Assembly: GCF_042657365.1 (NCBI RefSeq)
Contig: NZ_JBHSKT010000003.1
Location: 372,001 to 436,000 of the forward strand
DNA length: 64,000 nucleotides
Source of the DNA: Adhaeribacter_A terreus
GTDB taxonomy: Bacteria > Bacteroidota > Bacteroidia > Cytophagales > Hymenobacteraceae
Direction: 5' to 3'
Shown here: positions 34,356 to 42,488 of the stretch, one piece after another
Layout of the letters: each line of letters opens with the position of its first letter
How positions within the stretch are numbered: the first letter of the stretch is position 1
The notes under the pieces: model-generated
What the model was told of the DNA's origin: nothing
Seen by the model: only the letters and a program-made list of their open reading frames with translations
The model's database searches: none
Translations under genes and position numbers: made by a program

Positions 34356-35750
34356 ATGGAAAAGGCCGAAAAAGACAACAAACAAAAAAAGGCCAGCCGG
34401 AAATCAGTAATCTATTTTATCGGATGCTTTGTTGTGGCTTTCGGTCTTACCTGGCTTTTGCGCGAACCCGGCTTTTCCGATTCGCAGGTATATGCCCTTT
34501 TCCTGCTTTTCTTTGCCGTAAGCCTTTGGATTACTGAAGCTATTCCGCCTTTTGCTGTAGGTATTTTCATCCTGGCTTATCTTACTTATACGTTTGGCAA
34601 CCCGCTCCTTAATTCTGACCCGGAACCGGTAGATAAATACGTAAACACCTTTTCCAGCCGCGTAATCTGGCTATTGCTGGGCGGCTTTTTCCTGGGCTCG
34701 GCCTTGGCCAAAACCCGGCTCGATGAGAAACTTTTACGTTTTACGCTGCACCATTCCGGCACCAATCCCCGCAACATTGTAATTGCGTTAATGTTCACTA
34801 CCATGGTAGCTTCTATGCTCATGTCGGGCACGGCAACTACGGCCATGATCGTGGCGGCCATAATGCCGCTGCTGAATAAACTTGGTAAATCTGGCTTAAG
34901 CAAGGCTTTGCTGCTGGGTATTGCGCTTGCAAGCTGCACGGGCGGTATGGGAACCATAATCGGGGCTTCTTCCAATGCCATGGCCGCTGGTATCCTGGAA
35001 AATGCCGATATCAAAGTTAGCTTCTTGAGCTGGATGATCTACGGCATTCCGGTGGCGCTTACGCTTACGACGGTAAGCTGCTGGGTTCTGCTGAAAGTTT
35101 TCGTAAAAAATACCGAACCCATTTCGCTTGATTTTCTGCATGAAATAGATGAAAAAGAAGAAAAGCTGGAATCGCCGTTTCAGCAGAAAATTGTGCTGGG
35201 CGTACTCATTCTTACCATTTTACTTTGGTTAACAAGTGCCTGGCATGGCATTACGGTGGCAGCGGTAGCCGCAATTCCGCTGGTAATTTTAACCTTAACT
35301 GGTATTCTGAACAGTTCCGATATTAAAGCCCTTCCCTGGGATACGCTTTTTTTAGTAGCCGGCGGTTTGTCTTTAGGTGCGGCTTTGCAATCTACCCATA
35401 TCCTGGATCCTTATGTACAGCAGCTCAGAACCATGGAGCTCAACAGTTTTGTTTTACTTCTCATTCTGTCTTTTGCTGCTAATATTCTGGCTAATCTGAT
35501 GAGTAACGCGGCCACCGTTATGATCCTGATACCATTGGGAATGACGCTGCTTACCGGACTCGAAAAAGAGGTTGCCATTGCAGTTGCGCTGGCTTCATCC
35601 ACGGCTGTTTTCCTGCCCATTTCTACCACTGCGAATGCCATTGTTTACAGCACCGAATTGCTGGAGCAGAAAGATTTCCGGATTGGTGGATTCCTGATCG
35701 GGTTACTTGGTCCGGTGCTGGCTGTTTTGTGGGTTTTGCTGATCGGATGA
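34356..35750 (+). CDS. DASS (SLC13) family dicarboxylate:Na+ symporter
   Basis: A 464-residue inner-membrane protein of the divalent anion:Na+ symporter family. WITEAIPPFAVGIF opens the first repeat, followed by the SGTATTAMIVAAIMP (Ser-Asn-Thr-like substrate site) and GMGTIIGASSNAMAAG. The second repeat has SNAATVMILIPLG and ISTTANAIVYST. Family substrates are succinate, fumarate, malate or sulfate. Directly downstream of periplasmic asparaginase and aspartase, import of the fumarate they produce is the natural inference. Confidence 0.9.
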   Translation: MEKAEKDNKQKKASRKSVIYFIGCFVVAFGLTWLLREPGFSDSQVYALFLLFFAVSLWITEAIPPFAVGIFILAYLTYTFGNPLLNSDPEPVDKYVNTFSSRVIWLLLGGFFLGSALAKTRLDEKLLRFTLHHSGTNPRNIVIALMFTTMVASMLMSGTATTAMIVAAIMPLLNKLGKSGLSKALLLGIALASCTGGMGTIIGASSNAMAAGILENADIKVSFLSWMIYGIPVALTLTTVSCWVLLKVFVKNTEPISLDFLHEIDEKEEKLESPFQQKIVLGVLILTILLWLTSAWHGITVAAVAAIPLVILTLTGILNSSDIKALPWDTLFLVAGGLSLGAALQSTHILDPYVQQLRTMELNSFVLLLILSFAANILANLMSNAATVMILIPLGMTLLTGLEKEVAIAVALASSTAVFLPISTTANAIVYSTELLEQKDFRIGGFLIGLLGPVLAVLWVLLIG

Positions 35751-35779
35751 TAAATTGCCATTGTATTTTTAATACCCAG

Positions 35780-35807
35780 AAAACGCTATGGTTTTAAGTC
35801 CGAAAAC
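35780..35807 (+). repeat. dispersed ~30-bp element
   Basis: Reads A4CGCTATGG, T4AAGTCCG, A4C, in the convergent spacer between the DASS gene and cyanophycinase. Confidence 0.65.
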
Positions 35808-35830
35808 CCGGGCTGGTTCCAGATCTTTAA

Positions 35831-36679
35831 TTACAGTTTCGCAGCAACTTCAAATTTTTCTCCTTTTGGCAGAATATGCAGAATTATGTGGTGCAGGTTC
35901 AGCTGGTCGCCGTGAATTACTTCTGCAAAGTTGTTTTTGGTTAACTTTCTGCCGTCTAAAATTACCACAAGCCCGGAGCCGATCGTTTCAATAGTTTTAT
36001 TTGCGCTTATCAGAATGGCTGAATCTTCGTCCAGGCCAACGCCAATATAATCCGGGAAAGCTGCTACAGCTTCTGCCAGCCGGAAAAAACGCCTGCGAAC
36101 CATAAAATGCGTATCGATAATTACCTGGTTAAGCAAACCCAGACCGGTGCCGGTAAAAACGGTACCTTTGAGCAAAGGCGAAGTTTCATCGCGGTTGCCT
36201 GTAATCATAACCTGGCTCATGCACATGGCGCCGGCGCTGGTACCGGCAATCAGAAAATCTTCCTCATCGCGGTAGCGTTCCTGCATGATGCGCAGGGCTT
36301 TAGAACCGGAAAAAATACTGACCAGCCTGCTTTGGTCACCTCCGCTGAGCAATATGCCATGCGCACTCCTGAACCGTTGCAACATTTCCGGATCGTTGGC
36401 GCCGGCCTGGTCTTTAATGTGCATGATTCCTACACGTTCAACTCCCAGCTTTTTAAAGGCATCCTGGTACATTTCGCCAACTTCCTCCGGAATAAGTGAA
36501 GCGGTAGTTATTACTTCAATTTGAGGCTGTTCCTGGTTCAGGGTGGTAAGAAAACGCTTCAGCACACCTTCGGCGGCAAAGGCATTTTTGCGCAAAAGGT
36601 CTTCTTCTGATAAGGTTTCATAATCGCCCTTATCTTCATGACCACCAATAATTAACATTTTTCCTTTTACGTCTTTCAT
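35831..36679 (-). CDS. cphB: cyanophycinase (S51 family)
   Basis: A 282-residue peptidase of the S51 family that splits cyanophycin into beta-Asp-Arg dipeptides. It opens with MLIIGGHEDKGD, has HGILLSGGDQSRL, the nucleophile Ser in AGTSAGAMCMS, and IIDTHFMVRRRFFRLAEAV with the catalytic His. No signal peptide is seen, so it is cytoplasmic. No cyanophycin synthetase or isoaspartyl dipeptidase is nearby. Among asparaginase, aspartase and glutaminase genes it fits an Asp/Asn nitrogen-salvage theme. Confidence 0.92.
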   Translation of the reverse strand: MKDVKGKMLIIGGHEDKGDYETLSEEDLLRKNAFAAEGVLKRFLTTLNQEQPQIEVITTASLIPEEVGEMYQDAFKKLGVERVGIMHIKDQAGANDPEMLQRFRSAHGILLSGGDQSRLVSIFSGSKALRIMQERYRDEEDFLIAGTSAGAMCMSQVMITGNRDETSPLLKGTVFTGTGLGLLNQVIIDTHFMVRRRFFRLAEAVAAFPDYIGVGLDEDSAILISANKTIETIGSGLVVILDGRKLTKNNFAEVIHGDQLNLHHIILHILPKGEKFEVAAKL

Positions 36680-36748
36680 ATTGAATATTTTCCTGTAAAA
36701 TTGTTTTTGCTGAATAATTTACCAGTGTAAAAAAGGAAATGCAGCCCG

Positions 36749-36780
36749 ACTTTTTATCCCCGAAACCCTACTGTTATTTT
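36749..36780 (-). repeat. dispersed ~30-bp element
   Basis: On the plus strand it reads ACT5ATCCCCG, A3CCCTACTG, TTAT4, in the spacer upstream of cyanophycinase. Confidence 0.65.
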
Positions 36781-36835
36781 TAGTTTAAGTATGCTGACTT
36801 TTAGCTTTAGAATTCATCTGAATTTCAGCTGAAAT

Positions 36836-38182
36836 TTATAATTGCAGCTGGATACGGGTCTGAAAGAATTGCGTACCTCCAACTAATCCCAACCGATCTA
36901 GCTCACCATAACCATAGGTAAATTCAAGCCTTAAATAATCGTTCAGGTGCCAGTTTAGCATAGGTGTGATCCGCCAGAATTTTCCGCCCGAGATCTCAGC
37001 ATCAGTCAGGTCGGTATAGGACAATCGTAAAACAGCTTCAAATGCTCCCGGACCACCCTCAAACAAAGGCCGGTTCGGCGAAATTCCTTTGAAAAAACCA
37101 CCGGCAGTATTATATGCGCGGGTTTCGCCGGTTATCAGCCAGGTAGCTACAATATCGCCACCATGAAACCGGGGATTGCCTTTTTCCGGCGAATCTACCT
37201 TCTGGAACCAGTATTCAGAACCAAACAGCCAAGACCCATGGCGGTAATAAATTTCACCGCCGTACATAAAAGTTTGCGTGGCTCTGAAAGGCTTTGTATC
37301 TAAAAAATAAGGGGCTGTCCAGGCTTCCGGGCGCGATCTGAGTTGCAGAGTATCTTTATCTGCGTTACCCTTGCGTAAATTCAAACCTAAATGAAAAACT
37401 TTACGTTCTTTCTCCGAAAGTATTGGCAGCCACATAAGTCTTAGAACTGCCTGGTTGTCGTAAGATGAAAAGGCCTGATCTTCGTTGTATTTATCTATAA
37501 AATAACCGGCATTCCAGCCAATTCTGGGGCCGGGCAGAAAGCCCAGCCATTTAATACCATCACCCAGAATAGGCACAGTCGCATCGCTCATGGTAGAACG
37601 CTCCTGTGTCCAGCCGGCGTAACCTACCATAACTTTATTCAGCGAAAAACCTTCCTTGGTTCGCCCAATAAAAAAACTTCCCCACAATTCCGGCACTCCA
37701 ATCATAATTCCGGTTTCCCGGAATAACCACGATTCTGTAGGCTGATTGTACATAATTCCTACCGAATAGGTAACCGGATGTTTCATTTTTTCCGGCCCCA
37801 GCCTGCCTTTAAATACAAACCTGCCGTCGCGGAATTTTATATCCTTTTTAATATCGCCAACCTGTTCTTTGCTTTCTTCATCCTGGCTGAATGTTGCGCC
37901 ATCGTACAAAAGGCCCCCACCTACCCTCACAGAAAAATAAGGCCCTTTGTATTCATTAAATTTTACCAGTTGTCGCCGCGGAGTTTCCGATTCTGATTCG
38001 TCGCCAGCAACCATTTTCCGAATAATAGTAGAAGAATCTGGCAAAACAGCGGTGGTGTCCTGCGCTTGAACCAAAGCTATTCCGGGCAAGAAATGGAAAA
38101 GTAGTAAAGCAAAGAAAATTCTGAAAATAGAAGCGTTGGAGATACCGGAGATAAAACTTGCGGTGTTGTAGAAATTGCTCAT
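36836..38182 (-). CDS. OprP/OprO-like outer-membrane porin
   Basis: A 448-residue outer-membrane protein with a signal peptide (FFALLLFHFLPGIALVQAQ). The barrel begins near residue 80 and contains KFRDGRFVFKGRLGPE, NQPTESWLFRETGIMIG and WGSFFIGRTKEGFSLNKV, the phosphate-selective porin O/P pattern. The last residues, FFQTRIQLQL, form a typical terminal strand. It is on the same strand as cyanophycinase, 156 bp upstream of it. Anion preference is a family trait; the true substrate is unknown. Confidence 0.8.
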   Translation of the reverse strand: MSNFYNTASFISGISNASIFRIFFALLLFHFLPGIALVQAQDTTAVLPDSSTIIRKMVAGDESESETPRRQLVKFNEYKGPYFSVRVGGGLLYDGATFSQDEESKEQVGDIKKDIKFRDGRFVFKGRLGPEKMKHPVTYSVGIMYNQPTESWLFRETGIMIGVPELWGSFFIGRTKEGFSLNKVMVGYAGWTQERSTMSDATVPILGDGIKWLGFLPGPRIGWNAGYFIDKYNEDQAFSSYDNQAVLRLMWLPILSEKERKVFHLGLNLRKGNADKDTLQLRSRPEAWTAPYFLDTKPFRATQTFMYGGEIYYRHGSWLFGSEYWFQKVDSPEKGNPRFHGGDIVATWLITGETRAYNTAGGFFKGISPNRPLFEGGPGAFEAVLRLSYTDLTDAEISGGKFWRITPMLNWHLNDYLRLEFTYGYGELDRLGLVGGTQFFQTRIQLQL

Positions 38183-38619
38183 TGAATTTCAGAATTAATT
38201 GAACAGGAAAGGCCACGACACAGGCAAGTAATAGAAAAAAACAACCGGTCTGGCAACGTGCTGAAACCTAGGTTTTACTAATTCTGAATTACTGTCTCAA
38301 TACAAATTGCTTCTCTACTTTTTCCTGAAATCGGGCTATTGAATTAACCACTGAATATTGAAATTGTTTAACCCGACAGGAGAAACACAAATGTATTATT
38401 AACAGCAAAAATAGCTTTTACCAGTTTAACACGTCATAAAAATCTCCTAAAAACAGTCTGAGCAAGGAATGTAAGACGAATATGTTCCTGTCCAGCTTAA
38501 TTCTTTCTATAAGAATCTGTTGTTAAATTCATTATGGGAATAACCTTAAACAAATTTTAATCTTCGAGGTTATTCTTCTATCGCTAATCTTTATAGAATA
38601 AACTTAAATAAATACTACT
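38183..38619 (+). other. 437-bp divergent spacer without genes
   Basis: AT-rich DNA between the OprP-like porin (minus strand) and glutaminase (plus strand). It must hold two promoters. A CTAATCTTTATAG stretch at ~38583-38595 is a weak -7 candidate for glutaminase. No clear dispersed element or hairpin was found. Confidence 0.45.
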
Positions 38620-39696
38620 ATGAAAAGAGTTTTCAACCAACATTATCTGATATTGACTTTCTCGACGCTATTGGCGTTCCTGATAGGTTTCAGTACCGAA
38701 GCGCAGGCGCAGAAAAAAAAGAAAACCAAAACGAAAGACGGCGTTACCTCCACCATGGATAAAGGCAGCATAGAAGCCGCCATTACCGAAGCTTACAACA
38801 AATACAAAGACCTGAAAGAAGGGAAAAATGCCGATTATATTCCCGAATTAGCAAAAGTACCATCCGAACAATTCGCAATTGTAGTAGTTACGGCAGATGG
38901 CCAGGTTTACAGCAAAGGCGACATCGATGCACTATATTCCATCCAATCCATTTCCAAGGTAATTACGCTGGCTAAAAACATCGAAGATTCCGGTGCGAAA
39001 GCCATTCAGGATAAGATAGGTGTAGACCCTACCGGCCAGAAATTTAACTCGGCGGTGCTGGTTGAAGAGAGAAAAGGTATGGAGATCAACCCCCTTGTAA
39101 ATGCCGGCGCCATTGCCTCTACCAGTATGATAAAAGGCAATAATTACGAAGAAAAGTGGAAGACCATTATGCAGATCCATAACGATTTTGCCGGCCGGCA
39201 GCTCGCGGTAAACGATCCTGTTTATAAAAGTGAAGCTGCAACCAACCAACACAACCAGGCACTGGCTTCCCTCATGAATTCCTTCGAACGCATGTATTTC
39301 GATCCGGCACAATCGGTAGATATTTATACCAAGCAGTGTGCTATTAATGTGAACACCAAAGACCTGGCCATGATGGCTGCAACGTTAGCCAACGGCGGCA
39401 CGAACCCGGTAACCAAAAAGAAAGTGGTTTCCCCGCAAACAGTGGCACATACTCTGCCCGTAATGGCAACCTGCGGCCTGTATGATGACTCCGGTATCTG
39501 GTTCTACAACGTTGGCTTACCGGCTAAAAGTGGCGTGGGTGGCGGAATAATGGCAGTTGTACCGGGACAGTATGGCATTGCGGCATTCTCTCCAAGGTTA
39601 GATGAAGCCGGCAATAGCGTAAGAGCTCAGAAAGCCATTACCGACATTGTGAACAAACTGAACCTGAACCCTTATCTGGTGCAACCAAAACCTTAA
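38620..39696 (+). CDS. glsA: exported glutaminase
   Basis: A 358-residue serine-dependent glutaminase. A signal peptide (LILTFSTLLAFLIGFSTEAQA) is followed at once by a lysine-rich QKKKKTKTKD stretch. The catalytic Ser110-x-x-Lys113 pair is in YSIQSISKV. Conserved features NPLVNAGAI, TKQCAINVNTKDLAMMAATL and LPAKSGVGGGIMAVVP are all present. Export predicts deamidation of external glutamine to glutamate and ammonia in the periplasm. A porin-like gene begins 12 bp later, so an operon is likely. Most family members are cytoplasmic, so the leader is notable. Confidence 0.93.
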   Translation: MKRVFNQHYLILTFSTLLAFLIGFSTEAQAQKKKKTKTKDGVTSTMDKGSIEAAITEAYNKYKDLKEGKNADYIPELAKVPSEQFAIVVVTADGQVYSKGDIDALYSIQSISKVITLAKNIEDSGAKAIQDKIGVDPTGQKFNSAVLVEERKGMEINPLVNAGAIASTSMIKGNNYEEKWKTIMQIHNDFAGRQLAVNDPVYKSEAATNQHNQALASLMNSFERMYFDPAQSVDIYTKQCAINVNTKDLAMMAATLANGGTNPVTKKKVVSPQTVAHTLPVMATCGLYDDSGIWFYNVGLPAKSGVGGGIMAVVPGQYGIAAFSPRLDEAGNSVRAQKAITDIVNKLNLNPYLVQPKP

Positions 39697-39708
39697 AAAA
39701 ATAAGCTC

Positions 39709-41112
39709 ATGGTCTCAGGTAAAACGGTATTCTTTTCAGGTGAAAAAGTACGGGTAAAAAAGAGGATAACCAATATTAAATTGTTCCGGTGGAAAACAGT
39801 CCGAACTTTATTGGCGCTGGTAATAATGCTATGGTTTTTGCCCGAAAAAGTGCAGGCGCAGGACGATCTGAAGGTTGAAGCTTACGACACCCTGAGCATC
39901 GAAAAAGAGCCGATCCCGAATACTACGGCCGGAGAATTTAACCCCGGCCGCGGCTTCGATCTGTATAAAAGCAAATGGGGCAGCCTGAACCTGAGTATTT
40001 ATGGTTTATTACGCTACACCAACCAACTACCGGCCAACCAAACCTTTACAGATCACCTGGGTCGCACCCGCGATATAGATACCCGCCACGACATTCAATG
40101 GCATCGTACTTTCGTTTGGGCTTCCGGTTTTTTTTATACTCCAAAACTTCGCTACACGGTAAGCATCTGGGGTTTAGCTTCAACCGGTCAGACCCTGATA
40201 TTCGGCAATATGCATTACCAGATTCATAAAGCTTTAAGAATAGGCGCCGGTATTGGTCCAAACTTAGGTACCAGATCTTTGCAGGGCCCGTGGCCATATT
40301 TTAACGCCACCGACCGGCAAATGGCCGAAGAAGCCTTGCGACCGGGTTTCACAGGTGGGTTCTGGCTTACCGGCGAACCCTTACCAAGATTCAATTACTG
40401 GCTGTTTCTGGGAAATAACCTGAGCCAGTTAGGCATTAATAACACCCAAATGACGCGCGACCTGACCAAAAGCGCCAGCGTGTGGTGGATGCCAACTACC
40501 GGAGAGTTTGGCCCGCGTGGCGGTTTCGGTGATTTTGAACAGCACGAAAAACTGGCTACCCGTTTTGGTACTTCCTATACCTATGCCCGCGAAAACCGCT
40601 CCAACGATATTTCCAACCCAACCCCGGCCTCTACGCAGATTCGGCTTTCCGATGGCGTGTATATATTCGAAACGGGTGCCCTGGCAGATGGCGTAACCAT
40701 TCGTAATGCAAACTACCAGATCGGCGCGATAGACCTGGGTTTTAAATACAGAGGTTTCCATTTACAGACTGAATTCTACCGCCGGAAACTTTCCCGTTTT
40801 AATGCGAACGGCCCCATTCCGGAAACCGAATCTGAAATTATAGACAAGGGTTATTATGTGCAGGCTTCCTATTCCATTATCAAGAAAAAGCTGGATATGT
40901 ACGGCGTGTATTCTACGCTCCGGGACCAGTTCGATCGCAATCCCTGGGAAGTGGCGGGTGGCCTGAGTTTTTTCCCATCCGGTACGCGTAGCTGGCGGGT
41001 AAACCTGCACATCATCCGGATAGAAAAATCACCGGCCGGCTCTACTTTTGGCTATTACACCGCCGGACAAAGCGGAACCACCGTTTCTATTGCCACCGAT
41101 CTTATGCTTTAA
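39709..41112 (+). CDS. outer-membrane porin-like protein, paralogue 1
   Basis: A 467-residue predicted beta-barrel, paralogous to 42489-43796. Shared blocks include PGRGFDLYKSKWGSLNL-like starts, GPWPYFNATDRQMAEE / GQWPHWYRHDARPMADE, GNNLSQLGI(N/D), and STQIRLSDG / NTQIRLSDG. The true start is uncertain. From ATG 39709 the first ~24 residues come mostly from a dispersed element (39721-39750), while TTG 39781 would begin a cleaner signal peptide (TVRTLLALVIMLWFLPEKVQAQ). It follows exported glutaminase by 12 bp and probably admits its substrate. Confidence 0.8.
   Translation: MVSGKTVFFSGEKVRVKKRITNIKLFRWKTVRTLLALVIMLWFLPEKVQAQDDLKVEAYDTLSIEKEPIPNTTAGEFNPGRGFDLYKSKWGSLNLSIYGLLRYTNQLPANQTFTDHLGRTRDIDTRHDIQWHRTFVWASGFFYTPKLRYTVSIWGLASTGQTLIFGNMHYQIHKALRIGAGIGPNLGTRSLQGPWPYFNATDRQMAEEALRPGFTGGFWLTGEPLPRFNYWLFLGNNLSQLGINNTQMTRDLTKSASVWWMPTTGEFGPRGGFGDFEQHEKLATRFGTSYTYARENRSNDISNPTPASTQIRLSDGVYIFETGALADGVTIRNANYQIGAIDLGFKYRGFHLQTEFYRRKLSRFNANGPIPETESEIIDKGYYVQASYSIIKKKLDMYGVYSTLRDQFDRNPWEVAGGLSFFPSGTRSWRVNLHIIRIEKSPAGSTFGYYTAGQSGTTVSIATDLML
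39721..39750 (+). repeat. dispersed ~30-bp element at the porin gene start
   Basis: Reads A4CGGTATTC, T4CAGGTG, A5GTAC, a near-consensus copy lying in frame within the annotated N-terminus (KTVFFSGEKV). Confidence 0.72.
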
Positions 41113-41247
41113 ACAGAGAAGAATAACGGCTAAAAATAATCAGATGACCCGATGCCTTTTTTCCTTAGAGCTATAATTTGAAAAGATCTTCGAAAAGTCG
41201 CGGAAATTGTTCGGAAGCTAAATAAAGCGAAACTGAAAAATCTGTTC

Positions 41248-41278
41248 AAAAACGCTATTGTTTTCCGCTTAAAAAGTA
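41248..41278 (+). repeat. dispersed ~30-bp element
   Basis: Reads A5CGCTATTG, T4CCGCT, TA5GTA, 29 bp upstream of the amidohydrolase start. Confidence 0.75.
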
Positions 41279-41306
41279 ATGTGCTTTCAATTAAACGTAT
41301 TTGCAA

Positions 41307-42440
41307 ATGAAATGCTACAAATACCACCGTTTAGGCAGTTTTCTGATCGTTTTAGCTACTGTTTTACTGACTTTTTCCGCGCAAGCGCAGAAGAAAAAAA
41401 AGAAAACCGCGCCACCGCCCAATTACGATTTTCACGACTCGCACTTCCACCTCACCAATTACATTCAGCGGGGAATAACGGTGCAGCAATACCTTGAAAT
41501 TATGGGCAACCGGGTCGGGCGTTCTACCTTGTTCGGCATTCCGCTACAGCAAACTTGGGCGTATCAGAATTCCGGCAACTACAGCCCTACTTACTACCTG
41601 CAATCCGATGCGCCGCTTTATTATTACTCCTTCACTGATGCCTACATTGCCAGCGTTTACAATAAGCTTTCGCCGGAACAAAAACAGCGCTTCGACCCTA
41701 TGATAACCGGTTTTAACCCGGCCGATATGTATGCCAAAGATCACATAAAGCGCGTACTGGAAACATTCCCCGGGGTATTTTCCGGCATTGGCGAATTTAC
41801 GGTGCACAAAGAATTTGTTTCTTCTAAAGTCGCCGGCGAAGTAGCCAGTCTAACCAATCCTGCGCTGGACAGCGTGCTCGATTTTGCCGGAAAAGTGGGT
41901 CTTGCGGTAATTCTGCACAGCGATTTAGACATGCCTTTTGCCAAAACCGACGCCGAACCGGTTTACCTGAGCCAGATGAAAGCCTTACTAAAAAGACACC
42001 CGAAAACCACCATTATCTGGGCTCATATTGGTTTAGGTCGGGTGGTGCATCCGGTACAGCAATCGGGTTCCGCTTCATCCAACGAACGCAGCCCCATTTT
42101 CATGCAGATTGTGGAAGGAATGCTCAGCGACCCTGAATTGAAGCACGTGTATTTCGATATTTCCTGGGATGAAGTGGCTAAATACGTGATCAGTACGCCG
42201 GAGGCCTTGCAGAATTCCATTTCCGTGCTCAACCGCTTTCCGGACCGTTGTCTTTTTGGTACCGACGTAGTAGCGCCGAGCAGCCCGGAAATGTATTACG
42301 CCGTTTACAACATGTACGAACCGCTCTGGAAAGGTCTTAATCCGGAAGCCAGCGAGAAACTACGCAAAGGCAATTATGAAAAAATATTCAACGAAGCCCG
42401 CATAAAAGTACGTGCCTGGGAAAAAGCGAATGTGAAATAG
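41307..42440 (+). CDS. exported TIM-barrel amidohydrolase (amidohydrolase_2-like)
   Basis: A 377-residue exported metal-dependent hydrolase or decarboxylase. The leader (FLIVLATVLLTFSAQAQ) is followed by KKKKKTAPPP. Metal ligands fit the family: HxH in DSHFHLTNY, His in VILHSDLD, His in IIWAHIGLGR, and Asp in LFGTDVVAP. The start at ATG 41307 (MKCYKYH) is preferred over the in-frame TTG at 41301. The substrate is unknown. Its setting between two porin paralogues and after glutaminase suggests an amide- or carboxylate-bearing nutrient. Confidence 0.82.
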   Translation: MKCYKYHRLGSFLIVLATVLLTFSAQAQKKKKKTAPPPNYDFHDSHFHLTNYIQRGITVQQYLEIMGNRVGRSTLFGIPLQQTWAYQNSGNYSPTYYLQSDAPLYYYSFTDAYIASVYNKLSPEQKQRFDPMITGFNPADMYAKDHIKRVLETFPGVFSGIGEFTVHKEFVSSKVAGEVASLTNPALDSVLDFAGKVGLAVILHSDLDMPFAKTDAEPVYLSQMKALLKRHPKTTIIWAHIGLGRVVHPVQQSGSASSNERSPIFMQIVEGMLSDPELKHVYFDISWDEVAKYVISTPEALQNSISVLNRFPDRCLFGTDVVAPSSPEMYYAVYNMYEPLWKGLNPEASEKLRKGNYEKIFNEARIKVRAWEKANVK

Positions 42441-42453
42441 CAATGAAAAACTG

Positions 42454-42483
42454 AAAAACGCTATCCTTTTCATCTTAAAAAGT
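42454..42483 (+). repeat. dispersed ~30-bp element
   Basis: Reads A5CGCTATCC, T4CATCT, TA5GT, ending 5 bp before the next porin start codon. Confidence 0.75.
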
Positions 42484-42488
42484 GCCCA

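Noticed and set aside
36155..36186. A5CGGTACC inside cyanophycinase as another element copy
   Set aside because: The 3' half lacks the A-run followed by GTC at the right spacing, and the match is likely chance.
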